Below are positions 1-9,281 of a DNA stretch of 64,000 nucleotides, one piece after another (positions within the stretch are counted from its first letter, which is position 1; the number at the start of each line of letters is the position of its first letter). Made by a program: the position numbers and the translations under genes. Source of the DNA: Curtobacterium flaccumfaciens (GTDB lineage Bacteria > Actinomycetota > Actinomycetes > Actinomycetales > Microbacteriaceae); NCBI RefSeq assembly GCF_013359815.1, contig NZ_JABMCF010000036.1, forward strand, positions 62,001 through 126,000. Direction: 5' to 3'. Under the pieces are notes generated by a model. That model was not told the DNA's origin, searched no databases, and was given only the letters and a program-made list of their open reading frames with translations.

Positions 1-1
1 G

Positions 2-700
2 TCCTACGGCGCCGTCGTGGTGTCCTCCGGCGGCAACCGCGGCTACGGCGGTGGGATCGACGCGGCCCTGAGCGCCCTCGACGACGTGCTGCCGGACGTC
101 CGCCCGGAGTTCCTGCTCGTCACGAACCCCGACGTCGTGCTCGGTGAGGGCTCGATCGACGAACTCGTGGCCGCCGCGGACCGGTTGCCGTCCGGTGGGT
201 CGTTCGGGCCCCGGATCCTCGACGACCAGGGCGAGACCTACCCGTCCGCCCGGCAGCTCCCCTCGCTCCGGACCGGCCTCGGCCACGCGGCGTTCTCGCG
301 GTTCTGGCCGGCGAACCCGTGGAGCCAGCGGTACTGGTCCACCACGAAGGTCGTCGAGCGCGAGGCCGGCTGGCTCTCCGGCGCGTGCTTCCTCATCCGG
401 ACGTCGCTCTTCCGCGAACTCGACGGGTTCGACGAGTCGTACTTCATGTACTTCGAGGACGTCGACCTCGGGCAGCGCGTCGGTCGGTCGGGTCGGGCGA
501 ACGTGTACGTCCCCTCGGCGGTCGTCACCCACACCGGAGCCCACTCGACGTCGTCCAACCGGCGCCGGATGGAGATCGAGCACCACCGGAGCGCCTACCG
601 GTTCCTGTCGCGGAAGTACCGGGCGTGGTGGCTCTGGCCCCTGCGCGTCGTGCTGCACGCGGGCCTCTCGCTCCGCGCACGCTGGGTCACGCGGAAGTAG
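2..700 (+). CDS. GT2-family glycosyltransferase, 3' part (5' end outside window)
   Basis: The reading frame is open from the window edge to a TAG at 698-700, so the N-terminus and start codon are missing (about 232 residues seen). The visible part has the GT2 acceptor-side features of rhamnosyltransferase-like enzymes: GGNRGYGGG near the edge, TNPDVVLG (DXD-like), GWLSGACFLIR, then DGFDESYFMYFEDVDLGQRV, whose ED pair is the usual catalytic region. The family moves a sugar from a nucleotide donor to a lipid- or glycan-bound acceptor at the cytoplasmic face. Position next to the rml genes makes rhamnosyl transfer to a surface glycan likely, but donor and acceptor are inferred. It converges on the next gene, with a long inverted repeat between them. 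Confidence 0.85.
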   Translation, partial: SYGAVVVSSGGNRGYGGGIDAALSALDDVLPDVRPEFLLVTNPDVVLGEGSIDELVAAADRLPSGGSFGPRILDDQGETYPSARQLPSLRTGLGHAAFSRFWPANPWSQRYWSTTKVVEREAGWLSGACFLIRTSLFRELDGFDESYFMYFEDVDLGQRVGRSGRANVYVPSAVVTHTGAHSTSSNRRRMEIEHHRSAYRFLSRKYRAWWLWPLRVVLHAGLSLRARWVTRK

Positions 701-712
701 CTCCCGCTCGCG

Positions 713-774
713 GGAACCAGGTTCCGGACACAGCACCACGGATCTTCACGGTGCGGTGTCCGAAACCTGGTTCC
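713..774. terminator. 25-bp inverted repeat between convergent genes
   Basis: Arms 713-737 and 750-774 are complementary at 23 of 25 positions around a 12-nt centre. The arm starts GGAACCAGGTTCCGGACAC. It lies between two convergent genes and the right arm covers the stop codon of the leftward one. It is a likely bidirectional terminator; there is no clear T-run. Confidence 0.6.
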
Positions 775-2590
775 GGCGGCGTCGGCGCGTGCGCTCGGCG
801 CGGGCCGCCGCCAGCAGCACGGCAGCGCGGGCGTCGAAGGAGTGCTCGGCGGCGATGCGCTCGGCCACGGCGGCCCGCTCGGCAGCCGACGGCCACGCGT
901 GCGCCTGTTCGAGCAGGTCGGCCAGCCCGTCACGGGAGCCCGCGACCGCGAGCGTTGGGACGTCCAGCACGTCGGACAGCCCGGCCACCGGGTCGGTCAC
1001 GACGACTCCCCCGGACGCCAGCACGTCGAACACCCGGTTCGACACGAAGCCCCCGGCGGCCATGTCGGGCCAGTGGTCGTTGAGCACCACACGCGCCGAG
1101 GCGTAGGCCGCCGCGACCTCGGCCCGGGTCAGCGAAGGTTCGCCGAGCGACTCCGCGGGGACGACCTCGTCCCAGCCCGGACCGTGCACGCGCAGATCGG
1201 CACCGAGCGCGACCGCGTCGGACACGATGGGTCGCGCGGCACCGCGAGTCGAGCCGACGAACACCACGCGGTCGGCATCGGGGCTCGTCGCCGTGCGCGC
1301 GCCCGGGCGGAACACCGCCGGCTCGGTCGCCTGCAGCAGGGTCCGGACCGGCACGCCCGCACGCGCAGCGGCTGCGGCTGCCCACACCGGTCCGGCCGCG
1401 AAGGCCGCGTCGAACGACCGCAGTTCGGTGTCGGCGACGTCGTCGGGGTGGCTGATCACCCAGAGCAGGTTCACCGACGCCGGGTTCGGCGGCACCCGGT
1501 CGAGGCCCCGGATCACCAGCGTGACGTCGTCCGAGGCATCGTCGTCCCGCACGTGGGCGTCGCGTCGGTCGACGCGGACGCGCTGCCCCAGCCGCTCGAG
1601 TGCCCCGGCGAGCTCGGCGGCGAAGTGCACGTCGCCCCAGCCGTCGCCCTCCGGCCCGGCGGGCGCAGCGATCTTGAGCGACCAGACGAGGTGTTCGGCG
1701 TCACCGCCGGTCACCCGCGCGGCCGGGGCCACCGGCCGGGCACCCCAGGGCGGCAGCGGCGGTCCGGCGACGACACCGTCACCGTCGGACGCGCGGTCGC
1801 GCCAGGTGGCGAACGCGTCGACGGTCGCGGCGTCGACCGTGCGGCCGGCCTCGACCGAGCGGGTCGCCTCGCCGACGACGCGCACCGGTCCGCCGTGGGC
1901 ATCGGCGACTGCGCGGCTCCAGGCCGTCAGGGTCATGCGTTCGTCCGGGAGGCACGGTGCCGGCACCAGCGCCGCCCCCGGCACCGAGAGCACCGGCTGG
2001 TCCGCCGCGAAGACGGTGTCGACGCTGGTCACGGTGTCGGCGCGGTCGTCCGACCACGGCAGGGCGCCGGGGCGCAGCAGCCGGGCACCGGAGCGGAGCG
2101 TGCCGTCCGGCATCCGGACCCGGGCCTGCGCGACCGAGCCCGCCGCTGCGAGGGCATGCAGCGCCGGCACGTCGACCGACACCGAGGTGTCGACCACCAC
2201 GAGCGTCCGGCCCACACCAGCTGCGACACCGGCGTTGATCGCCGAGCCGAGGCCGTCGACGGGTTCCGGTCGGACCCACGGCAGGCGACGGCCGAACGGG
2301 TCGACCGGCGAGGCATCCGCGACGTAGCTCACGGCGCGGACGTCGACCCCGCGGCCGAAGGCGTCACGGGCGACCGACAGGAGTCGGGCGACCTCGGCGT
2401 GCCGGTCCGAACGGGTCGTGACGAGCACCGTGACGTCGTGGTCAAGCCACGGCAGCGGGTCCGGGAACCCGGTCACGGGAACGACGGACGCCGCCGTCGC
2501 GGACGCGGGACGGGCCTCCTGGCCGGGGTGGCCGGAGGCCGTCGCATCCGGACGGCGGCGTCGACCGAACCAACCGGGGGTGGGGGTCAC
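746..2590 (-). CDS. Large glycosyltransferase with C-terminal CgeB/GT1-like domain
   Basis: A 614-residue protein read from a GTG at 2590. The open frame extends further upstream but would run into rmlA, so the GTG eight bases after the rmlA stop is preferred. The N-terminal third looks like a GT2-type fold (HDVTVLVTTRSDRH, later VVVDTSVSVDVPAL). The C-terminal third resembles a Glyco_trans_1_2/CgeB domain: FVGSTRGAARPIV, HGPGWDE, VVLNDHWPDM, then a GGFVSNRVFDVLASGG segment typical of donor-nucleotide binding. It is last in the leftward rmlC-rmlA operon, so it probably uses or extends a rhamnose-containing glycan. Donor and linkage cannot be read from sequence. Confidence 0.8.
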   Translation of the reverse strand: MTPTPGWFGRRRRPDATASGHPGQEARPASATAASVVPVTGFPDPLPWLDHDVTVLVTTRSDRHAEVARLLSVARDAFGRGVDVRAVSYVADASPVDPFGRRLPWVRPEPVDGLGSAINAGVAAGVGRTLVVVDTSVSVDVPALHALAAAGSVAQARVRMPDGTLRSGARLLRPGALPWSDDRADTVTSVDTVFAADQPVLSVPGAALVPAPCLPDERMTLTAWSRAVADAHGGPVRVVGEATRSVEAGRTVDAATVDAFATWRDRASDGDGVVAGPPLPPWGARPVAPAARVTGGDAEHLVWSLKIAAPAGPEGDGWGDVHFAAELAGALERLGQRVRVDRRDAHVRDDDASDDVTLVIRGLDRVPPNPASVNLLWVISHPDDVADTELRSFDAAFAAGPVWAAAAAARAGVPVRTLLQATEPAVFRPGARTATSPDADRVVFVGSTRGAARPIVSDAVALGADLRVHGPGWDEVVPAESLGEPSLTRAEVAAAYASARVVLNDHWPDMAAGGFVSNRVFDVLASGGVVVTDPVAGLSDVLDVPTLAVAGSRDGLADLLEQAHAWPSAAERAAVAERIAAEHSFDARAAVLLAAARAERTRRRRRNQVSDTAP

Positions 2591-2598
2591 GTGCGGAG

Positions 2599-3462
2599 CT
2601 AGACGCCGAGGAGTCGCTGCAGGTAGACGCCGTAGCCGCCCTTGACCAGCGGCGCGGCGAGCTCGGCGAGCTGCGCGTCGTCGATCCAGCCGTTCCGCCA
2701 GGCGATCTCCTCGATGCAGCCGATCTTGAAGCCCTGACGGTCCTCGATGACCTTCACGTACTCCGACGCCTGCATCATCGACTCGAACGTGCCGGTGTCG
2801 AGCCACGCGGTGCCGCGGTCGAGGACCTGGACGCCGAGCTCGCCGGCCTCGAGGTAGCGCTCGTTGACCGTGGAGATCTCGAGCTCGCCACGGGCGCTCG
2901 GCTCGATCGTCTTCGCGATCTCGATGACCTTGTTGTCGTAGAAGTACAGGCCGGGGACGGCGTAGTTCGACTTCGGCTCGGCCGGCTTCTCCTCGATGGA
3001 GACGGCGGTGAAGTCGTCGTCGAACTCCACGACGCCGTACGCCTTCGGGTCGGCCACGTGGTACGCGAAGATCGTCGCACCCTGGACGTCGGTGTTCTTC
3101 CGGAGGTTCGTGCCGAGGCCGGTGCCGTGGAAGATGTTGTCGCCGAGGACGAGGGCGACGCTGTCGTCGCCGATGAACTCCTCGCCGATGACGAAGGCCT
3201 GCGCCAGACCGTCCGGGGACGGCTGCACGGCGTACTGGATCTCCATGCCGAGCGCCGAGCCGTCACCGAGCAGGGCCCGGAACTGGTCGTTGTACTCCGG
3301 CGTCGTGATGACGAGGACCTCGCGGACGCCCGCCATCATCAGGGTCGACAGGGGGTAGTAGACCATCGGCTTGTCGTAGATCGGCATGAGCTGCTTGCTG
3401 ATGCCCTTGGTGATCGGCCAGAGGCGCGTGCCGGAACCGCCGGCGAGGATGATGCCCTTCAT
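2599..3462 (-). CDS. rmlA: Glucose-1-phosphate thymidylyltransferase (RmlA)
   Basis: Makes dTDP-glucose from dTTP and glucose-1-phosphate, the first step of dTDP-L-rhamnose synthesis, in the cytoplasm. The 287 residues match the usual 285-295. The N-terminal nucleotidyltransferase signature [18 protein letters not shown] is complete, followed by [28 protein letters not shown] and [19 protein letters not shown] at 3462 is chosen because MKGIILAGG is the family N-terminus; the open frame further upstream overlaps rmlC. It follows rmlC by 14 nt in a leftward operon. The other two pathway genes, rmlB and rmlD, are in a separate rightward operon. Confidence 0.97.
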   Translation of the reverse strand: MKGIILAGGSGTRLWPITKGISKQLMPIYDKPMVYYPLSTLMMAGVREVLVITTPEYNDQFRALLGDGSALGMEIQYAVQPSPDGLAQAFVIGEEFIGDDSVALVLGDNIFHGTGLGTNLRKNTDVQGATIFAYHVADPKAYGVVEFDDDFTAVSIEEKPAEPKSNYAVPGLYFYDNKVIEIAKTIEPSARGELEISTVNERYLEAGELGVQVLDRGTAWLDTGTFESMMQASEYVKVIEDRQGFKIGCIEEIAWRNGWIDDAQLAELAAPLVKGGYGVYLQRLLGV

Positions 3463-3476
3463 CGGTGTCCCGTCCC

Positions 3477-4085
3477 TTACTTCTTCGTCCGGAGCGACTC
3501 GGTGTACGCGACGCACTCCTCGTACGTCGGCAGCAGGCCCTGTGCCGCGGCTTCCTCGAGGGTGGGGGCGCTGGTGTCCTTCTCGGAGAGCACCAGCTCG
3601 CCGAGGCCCTCGGGCAGGTCGAGCCCGACCGTCGGGTCGAGGATCGTGATCCCCTTCTCGCGCTCGGGGTTGTAGTGCGCGCTGACCAGGTAGTTCACGG
3701 TCGACTGGTCCTCGAGCGCGACGATCGCGTGGCCGAGCCCCTCGGACAGGTAGACGGCCTTGCGGTCGACGTCGTCGATCCGGACGGAGTCCCACTGGCC
3801 GAACGTCGGGGACCCGACGCGGATGTCGACGATGTAGTCGATGAACGCCCCGCGCACGGCGGTGACGTACTTGGCCTGGCTCGGTGCCACGAGGGCGTAG
3901 TGGATCCCGCGGGCGACACCGGCCGCGGAGATCGACATGTTCACCTGGCGGAGGTCGAGCGGGTGACCGACGGTCTCCTCGACCACGTCGGCGCGGTACG
4001 CCTCGAGGAATGCTCCTCGTGCGTCGCCGTGCTGGACGGGCGTGAACTCCCACGCGCCAGGGATCTTCAGTTCGCGGATCTGCAC
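3477..4085 (-). CDS. rmlC: dTDP-4-dehydrorhamnose 3,5-epimerase (RmlC)
   Basis: Epimerises C3 and C5 of dTDP-4-keto-6-deoxyglucose. 202 residues, slightly longer than the usual 180-190, with a Lys-rich end. Cupin-fold features: [33 protein letters not shown] (the RGIHY histidine is the catalytic base region), [16 protein letters not shown], and the aromatic [16 protein letters not shown] at 4085 is favoured because a TAGGCT -10 box at 4092-4097 lies six bases upstream, as for a leaderless transcript. First gene of the leftward rmlC-rmlA-glycosyltransferase operon and divergent from the GT2 operon. Confidence 0.95.
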   Translation of the reverse strand: MQIRELKIPGAWEFTPVQHGDARGAFLEAYRADVVEETVGHPLDLRQVNMSISAAGVARGIHYALVAPSQAKYVTAVRGAFIDYIVDIRVGSPTFGQWDSVRIDDVDRKAVYLSEGLGHAIVALEDQSTVNYLVSAHYNPEREKGITILDPTVGLDLPEGLGELVLSEKDTSAPTLEEAAAQGLLPTYEECVAYTESLRTKK

Positions 4086-4091
4086 CGGGGA

Positions 4092-4097
4092 AGCCTA
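4092..4097 (-). promoter_or_regulatory. -10 box TAGGCT, rmlC (leaderless)
   Basis: TAGGCT on the minus strand, 6 nt before the rmlC GTG at 4085, so transcription would start at or next to the start codon. No Shine-Dalgarno is possible. Confidence 0.6.
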
Positions 4098-4115
4098 GCA
4101 AGCCGTGAGTTCGCA

Positions 4116-4121
4116 TAGGCT
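4116..4121 (+). promoter_or_regulatory. -10 box TAGGCT, GT2-DUF2142-rmlB-rmlD operon
   Basis: TAGGCT on the plus strand in the short divergent gap to rmlC. It predicts a start near 4128, just before the GTG at 4133 and about 55 nt before the GTG at 4184. Confidence 0.5.
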
Positions 4122-4183
4122 GTCCTGGTTCTGTGCCCCGCGCCCCGCGCGCTGCGACTCCCGAAACGAGACCAAGCGAGCCC

Positions 4184-5125
4184 GTGAAGCTATTCGTCCA
4201 GATCCCCTGCCTCAACGAGGAGAACACCCTCGCCAGCGTCATCGACTCCATCCCGCGGGAGATCGACGGCATCGACGAGATCGAGATCCTGGTGATCAAC
4301 GACGGCAGCACCGACCGCACCGTCGAGGTCGCCAAGGAGCACGGCGTCAAGCACTTCGTGCACCACACGACGAACATGGGCCTCGCCCGCTCGTTCCGTG
4401 ACGGCGTCGACTACGCGCTGCTGCACGGTGCGGACATCGTCGTGAACACCGACGGGGACAACCAGTACCCGCAGGCACAGATCGCCGAGCTCGTGCAGCC
4501 GATCCTCCGGAAGGAAGCCGAGATCGTCATCGGCGACCGGCAGACGCGCACCATCGAGCACTTCTCCGGCTTCAAGAAGGTCATGCAGCGCTTCGGCTCG
4601 TGGGTCGCCAGCCGCGCTGCCGGGCTCGACCTGCCCGACGCGGCCAGCGGGTTCCGCGCGTACTCGAAGTACTCGCTCATCCGCCTGAACATCGTGACGC
4701 GCTTCAGCTACTGCATGGAGACCATCGTGCAGGCCGGCTACAAGCGCCTGGCGATCGCGTCGGTGCCGATCACGACGAACCCGAAGACCCGCGAGTCGCG
4801 GCTCTTCAACAACATCTTCCAGCACATGTTCGAGTCCGGCTCGGCGATCGCCCGCGTCTACCTGATGTACCGGCCGATGGCCCTGTTCCTCTGGGTCGCC
4901 GCGGTGCTCGGTGCGCTCGGACTCTGGCCGCTCATCCGCTACCTGGTGCTCCTGGCGATGCAGACCGGCGGCAACCACCTGCAGTCGATCATCCTCGGTG
5001 TCGTCCTGCTCATCACGGCGCTCCTCTCCATAGTCATCGGCGTCGTGGCCGACCTCACCCGCCTCAACCGCACGCTGGCCGAGGAGCAGCTCGACCTGCA
5101 GAAACTGCAGCGGTATGGCGACTGA
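4184..5125 (+). CDS. GT2-family polyprenyl-phosphate-sugar-type glycosyltransferase
   Basis: 313 residues from the GTG at 4184, which puts the family N-terminus [15 protein letters not shown] first. An in-frame GTG at 4133 would add 17 poorly conserved residues and cannot be excluded because the promoter lies close to it. GT2 motifs: [10 protein letters not shown] (nucleotide binding), NTDGDNQYP (DXD equivalent), [10 protein letters not shown]. Two hydrophobic helices near residues 230-300 ([15 protein letters not shown] and [19 protein letters not shown]) resemble DPM1/GtrB-like enzymes that load a sugar onto a polyprenyl phosphate. It overlaps the next gene by 11 nt, so translation is probably coupled. 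Its likely partners are the DUF2142 proteins downstream. Confidence 0.85.
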   Translation: MKLFVQIPCLNEENTLASVIDSIPREIDGIDEIEILVINDGSTDRTVEVAKEHGVKHFVHHTTNMGLARSFRDGVDYALLHGADIVVNTDGDNQYPQAQIAELVQPILRKEAEIVIGDRQTRTIEHFSGFKKVMQRFGSWVASRAAGLDLPDAASGFRAYSKYSLIRLNIVTRFSYCMETIVQAGYKRLAIASVPITTNPKTRESRLFNNIFQHMFESGSAIARVYLMYRPMALFLWVAAVLGALGLWPLIRYLVLLAMQTGGNHLQSIILGVVLLITALLSIVIGVVADLTRLNRTLAEEQLDLQKLQRYGD

Positions 5126-6674
5126 GACGGCCCCGGCCGTGTCGCGCTCCGACGTCCGACCCACGGTCGGGCGGCGCGAGCGCATCCTCGTGATCGCATT
5201 GACGGTGGCCTTCGCCGCCGTCCTCGCGGTCTGGGCCGTCGTCACCACGACGTACAAGGCCCCGGACGAGCCGACCCACGTCGACGCCGTGCTGCACCTG
5301 GCGATCGGTGACGGCTGGCCAGCGCCCGGCGCGATGCACTACCTCAACGCGGTGCACGACACCCAGATCAGCAACATGCGGCAGTCGACCGACGTGAACC
5401 AGACGTGGGGCGAGCTGCTCCGCGAGTTCCCGGGCGTGCACCCGACGAGCATCGACCAGATGTCGCAGCATCCCGCCACGTACTACGCCCTGGCCGCCGG
5501 GGTCCTGCAGCTGGTGCACTTCGAGGACCTCCGCTGGGACCTCGCCGTCATGGTGCTGCGACTGTTCGACGCCCTGCTCGTCCTGCCGCTGCCGTTCCTG
5601 GCGTGGGCGACCGTGCGTCGGCTGACGCGGTCACCACGGGCCGCCCTGGTCGGCGGTGCCGCGGTGTTCGCCCTGCCCGAGGTCGCCTCGATCGGCACCT
5701 CGGTCACGAACGACGCGCTCATGCTGCCCTTGGCCGGGGCGCTCGTGTACTTCGTGGTGCGACTGCTCACCGGCGACCTGCGGGTCCGCACGACCATCTG
5801 GATCGGGCTGCTGCTCGGCGCGATGCTGCTCGTCAAGGGCACCGCGCTCCCCGCGATCCCGTTCGTGGGCATCGCCGTGATGGCCGCCGGCTGCACCCGG
5901 GCGACCGTCTGGCGGAACGCGCTCCGGACGCTGTGGACCCTGGGGCTCGCCGCCGTCGTCGGCGGCTGGTGGTGGCTCCGGAACATCCTCGTGTACCGCG
6001 ACATCCAGCCGGACGGCATGGCCGGCGCACGTCCGCCGATGCCGTTCCCGGCCGGCACCGCGGCCAGCCCCGAGGTGTTCCTCCGCGACTACTGGAACGG
6101 CGTCACCCGGACCTTCTGGGGCAGCGTCGGTGGTCTCACCCAGTTCCAGCTCGCCCAGGTCCTGATCGACGGGCTGACCATCGCGTCGCTCGTCGGCATC
6201 GTCGTCTGGGGCTTCCGCCGCGGTCCGTCGCTCCGCCCGGCGATCGTGCTGGCGTCGTTCCCCGTGATCCTCATCGCCCTGCACCTGCAGAGCGGGTGGG
6301 GCGGGTACGTCCGGAGCACCATCGTCGCCGGCACCCAGGGGCGCTACTACTACCCGACGCTCATCGCCCTGATCGCCCTGAGCGCCCTCGCCTGGCGCCG
6401 GGTCACCGTGACGGCAGCCGGCACCACCCGGCTCGCCGTCGGGATGTCGATCGCGGCGATGGCCATCGCGCTGTACGGCGTCGTCTACGCGCTGCGGGCC
6501 TTCGGGCGCGACGCCGCCTTCTGGGTCGACGAGTTCGCGGTCGGCCGGTTCGACCGCTACGGCATGGTCCCCGCCGGCACGAACTTCACCCTCGTCGCCG
6601 TCGCCGCGGTCGCACTGACCGTCACCGCCGTGCTGCTCGTCCGGTTCATGCGCCGTCCGGAGGTGCCCGCGTGA
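5115..6674 (+). CDS. DUF2142-like polytopic membrane protein (copy 1)
   Basis: 519 residues with roughly 10-12 hydrophobic helices and a first extracytoplasmic loop carrying PDEPTHVDAVLH, the acidic motif of the DUF2142 group. Other family-wide segments here are WATVRRLTRSPRAALVG, TNDALMLPLAGALVYF and GGWWWLRNILVYRD. The family is uncharacterised; its layout resembles GT-C transferases that use a lipid-linked sugar outside the membrane, with the PDE motif as candidate catalytic acid. That role is an inference, supported by coupling to the upstream GT2 (11-nt overlap) and the next paralogue (4-nt overlap), followed by rmlB and rmlD. Confidence 0.8.
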   Translation: MATETAPAVSRSDVRPTVGRRERILVIALTVAFAAVLAVWAVVTTTYKAPDEPTHVDAVLHLAIGDGWPAPGAMHYLNAVHDTQISNMRQSTDVNQTWGELLREFPGVHPTSIDQMSQHPATYYALAAGVLQLVHFEDLRWDLAVMVLRLFDALLVLPLPFLAWATVRRLTRSPRAALVGGAAVFALPEVASIGTSVTNDALMLPLAGALVYFVVRLLTGDLRVRTTIWIGLLLGAMLLVKGTALPAIPFVGIAVMAAGCTRATVWRNALRTLWTLGLAAVVGGWWWLRNILVYRDIQPDGMAGARPPMPFPAGTAASPEVFLRDYWNGVTRTFWGSVGGLTQFQLAQVLIDGLTIASLVGIVVWGFRRGPSLRPAIVLASFPVILIALHLQSGWGGYVRSTIVAGTQGRYYYPTLIALIALSALAWRRVTVTAAGTTRLAVGMSIAAMAIALYGVVYALRAFGRDAAFWVDEFAVGRFDRYGMVPAGTNFTLVAVAAVALTVTAVLLVRFMRRPEVPA

Positions 6675-8287
6675 GCGCCCCGCGACCGCTCGTCGGCCGG
6701 CACGAGTGGGTCCTGCTCGGCACCGTGACGCTGGCCTGGCTCGCGTTCCTGCTGACCTTCGCCCTGGTCACCCCGGCCTTCGGGACACCCGACGAGCCCG
6801 CGCACGTCGACGCCGCGTTCCGCCTCGCGCTCGGACTCGGCTGGCCGCACGGCGGCGAGATGCACTACCTCGCCGCCGTGCGCCAGATCGTCGAGCACCC
6901 GGCGCCGGCCGTCGACCGCCCCACGGTCGACGCGCTGCTGGCGGCCGTGCCCGGGGACTCCCCCGCGATCGACCCGATGTCCCAGAACCCGCCGACGTAC
7001 TGGTTGGTGGCCGCCGGGATCCTGCGCGTCATCCGGTTCGGCTCCCACGACTGGGCGACGTCGGTGCTCGTGCTCCGCGTGTTCGACGTGCTGCTCGTCA
7101 CCGCGCTGCCGGTCCTGGTCTGGGCGACGGTCCGTCGGGTGACCCGCTCGCCCCGCACGGCACTCGTCGCCCCGGTCCTGCTCTTCGCCGTCCCGCAGCT
7201 GGCGCAGGTCACCTCCGGCGTCACGGTGTGGGCACCGGTCGTCCTGCTCGGCGCCGTGCTCGTCTGGCTGAGCGCACGCGTGCTGACCGGCGACCGTTCG
7301 TGGTGGACCACCGCCGGGCTCGCCGTCGCCGTCACCGGACTGGCGGCCCTGAGCGCGCTGGGGCTCCTGGCGATCCCGTTCGTCGTCCTCGTGTCCGCCC
7401 TGGCACCGGGCCGGACGTGGGGCCGCCGGGGCCTGCACGCCGGCGTGGTCGTCCTCGCTGCCGTCGCCGTGTCCGGCTGGTGGTGGGTGCGGACGCTGCT
7501 CGTGAGCGGGACGCTCCTGCCCGACGCCCTGCGCGCCGTCACGACCGTGCAGCCGTACCCGGCGGGCGGTGCGAACCCCGGGGCGTTCGCCGGGCGCCAG
7601 TGGGACGGACTGACCGCCTCGTTCTTCGGCGCACTCGGTGCGAACCAGTGGCCGTTGCCGGCGATGGTCATCGACACGCTCGCCGTCGTCGGACTGGCCG
7701 TCATCGCGTGGTCGTACGCCCGCCGGGCTCCGGGTCGCCGGGTGACCACGATCCTGCTCGTCTGGCCGACGGTCGTCCTCGTCGCCACCCTCGCCTACAA
7801 CTGGCGGAACTACCTCGGCACGCACCAGGGCAACGGGCTGCAGGGCCGGTTCCTGTTCGTCGCGGTCGTCGCGCTCGTGCTCGCACAGGCGGTCGCGTGG
7901 CACGCCCTCGTCGTCCGTCCGGAGCTCCGCCGACGCCTGGCCCGGCTGGCGGTCGTCGGTTCGCTCGCGATCGGCGCGTACGGCATCGGCCTGACCTACC
8001 GCGGCGGGTGGGAGAACACGCAGTTCCGCATCACGCCCGGCGGCATCTCCGCGATGGCCGGCGGCGCGGTCACCGGGCCGTTCGCGATCCTGCTGGTCGC
8101 CATCGTGTTCGCGGCCGCCGCCGTCGCGACCGTCGTCCTGGTGTGGCGCACCGTCGCCGAGCCGGGAGCACCCGCCACCACCGCCGAGCCCGCCGACGCC
8201 GACGCCGCCGAGCCCGCCGACCCCACCAGCGGCCCGCTAGAATCGCCGCCGACCCACGAACCGACCGTCAGGAAAGAGAACTCGTGA
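6671..8287 (+). CDS. DUF2142-like polytopic membrane protein (copy 2)
   Basis: 538 residues, start GTG at 6671 within the GTGA overlap with copy 1. It keeps the same skeleton: PDEPAHVDAAFRLALGLGWPHGGEMHYLAAV near the N-terminus, SQNPPTYWLVAAG, WATVRRVTRSPRTALVA and SGWWWVRTLLV, with about 10-12 helices. The C-terminal 50 residues are a soluble Ala/Pro/Glu-rich tail absent from copy 1 and look disordered. A TAGAAT hexamer inside the tail-coding region may serve rmlB. Its stop overlaps the rmlB start by 3 nt. Probably a tandem duplicate of copy 1 specialised for a different step; the substrate is unknown. Confidence 0.8.
   Translation: MSAPRPLVGRHEWVLLGTVTLAWLAFLLTFALVTPAFGTPDEPAHVDAAFRLALGLGWPHGGEMHYLAAVRQIVEHPAPAVDRPTVDALLAAVPGDSPAIDPMSQNPPTYWLVAAGILRVIRFGSHDWATSVLVLRVFDVLLVTALPVLVWATVRRVTRSPRTALVAPVLLFAVPQLAQVTSGVTVWAPVVLLGAVLVWLSARVLTGDRSWWTTAGLAVAVTGLAALSALGLLAIPFVVLVSALAPGRTWGRRGLHAGVVVLAAVAVSGWWWVRTLLVSGTLLPDALRAVTTVQPYPAGGANPGAFAGRQWDGLTASFFGALGANQWPLPAMVIDTLAVVGLAVIAWSYARRAPGRRVTTILLVWPTVVLVATLAYNWRNYLGTHQGNGLQGRFLFVAVVALVLAQAVAWHALVVRPELRRRLARLAVVGSLAIGAYGIGLTYRGGWENTQFRITPGGISAMAGGAVTGPFAILLVAIVFAAAAVATVVLVWRTVAEPGAPATTAEPADADAAEPADPTSGPLESPPTHEPTVRKENS
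8238..8243 (+). promoter_or_regulatory. Possible internal -10 box TAGAAT before rmlB
   Basis: TAGAAT lies about 40 nt before the rmlB GTG, inside the end of the preceding gene. An AGGAAAG ribosome site follows near 8270. Confidence 0.4.
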
Positions 8288-9270
8288 AGATCCTCGTCAC
8301 CGGAGGAGCCGGCTTCATCGGCTCGAACTTCGTCCGCCGCACGCTGGAGGACGCGTACCCCGGCCTCGAGGGCGCCGAGGTCGTCGTCTACGACGCACTG
8401 ACCTACTCCGGCAACGAAGCGAACCTCGCCCCGGTCGCCGACTCCCCCCGCTACACCTTCGTGCACGGCGACATCCGCGACGCCGCGAAGCTCGACGAGG
8501 TCGTCCCGACCGTCGACGCCATCGTGCACTTCGCCGCCGAGTCCCACGTCGACCGCTCGGTCCGTGACTCCGGCATCTTCGTCGAGACCAACGTCGTGGG
8601 CACCCAGCGTCTGCTCGACGCCGCCCTCCGCCACGGCACCGAGCGCTTCGTGCACGTCTCCACCGACGAGGTCTACGGCTCCATCAGCGAGGGCTCGTGG
8701 GACGAGGAGCGCCCGCTCGAGCCGAACTCGCCGTACTCGGCGTCGAAGGCCGGCAGCGACCTGCTCGCCCGCAGCTACCACCGCACGCACGGGCTGAACC
8801 TCTCGATCACGCGCTGCTCGAACAACTACGGGCCGTACCACTTCCCCGAGAAGGTCATCCCGCTCTTCGTCACCAACCTCATCGACGACGTGCACGTGCC
8901 GCTGTACGGCGAGGGCAACAACATCCGCGACTGGCTGCACGTCGACGACCACACCCGTGGCATCGCGATGGTCCTGACCCGTGGCCGCGCCGGCGAGATC
9001 TACAACATCGGCGGCGGCACCGAGCTGACCAACAAGGAGCTCACGCAGCTGCTGCTCGACGCGACCGGCAAGGACTGGTCGTACGTCGACCGCGTCGCCG
9101 ACCGTCTCGGCCACGACCTGCGCTACTCGGTCGACATCTCGAAGATCCAGGCCGAGCTCGGCTACGAGCCACTCGTGCCGTTCGAGCAGGGTCTGGCCGA
9201 CGTCGTGCAGTGGTACCGCGACAACCGCGCCTGGTGGGAGCCGCTCAAGCAGCGTGCGGCCCTGAGCTGA
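8284..9270 (+). CDS. rmlB: dTDP-glucose 4,6-dehydratase (RmlB)
   Basis: Converts dTDP-glucose to dTDP-4-keto-6-deoxyglucose using bound NAD. 328 residues. Extended SDR features: TGGAGFIGSNFVRRT (Rossmann), VVYDALTYSGNEANL, FAAESHVDRSV, HVSTDEVYGSI and the YSASKAGSD Tyr-Lys pair, then RCSNNYGPYHFPEKVIP, the dehydratase signature. GTG at 8284 overlaps the previous stop and has an AGGAAAG ribosome site about 9 nt upstream. rmlD starts 11 nt after its stop. Confidence 0.97.
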   Translation: MKILVTGGAGFIGSNFVRRTLEDAYPGLEGAEVVVYDALTYSGNEANLAPVADSPRYTFVHGDIRDAAKLDEVVPTVDAIVHFAAESHVDRSVRDSGIFVETNVVGTQRLLDAALRHGTERFVHVSTDEVYGSISEGSWDEERPLEPNSPYSASKAGSDLLARSYHRTHGLNLSITRCSNNYGPYHFPEKVIPLFVTNLIDDVHVPLYGEGNNIRDWLHVDDHTRGIAMVLTRGRAGEIYNIGGGTELTNKELTQLLLDATGKDWSYVDRVADRLGHDLRYSVDISKIQAELGYEPLVPFEQGLADVVQWYRDNRAWWEPLKQRAALS

Positions 9271-9281
9271 ACCGGCACACC

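Noticed and set aside
746..2806. Longer start for the 746-2590 glycosyltransferase inside rmlA
   Set aside because: The extra N-terminus is Arg-rich shadow sequence overlapping rmlA; the GTG at 2590 sits 8 nt after the rmlA stop.
4190..5257. 355-residue leftward frame opposite the GT2 gene
   Set aside because: Repetitive Asp/Val/Glu/Arg composition and full overlap with a motif-rich gene on the plus strand.
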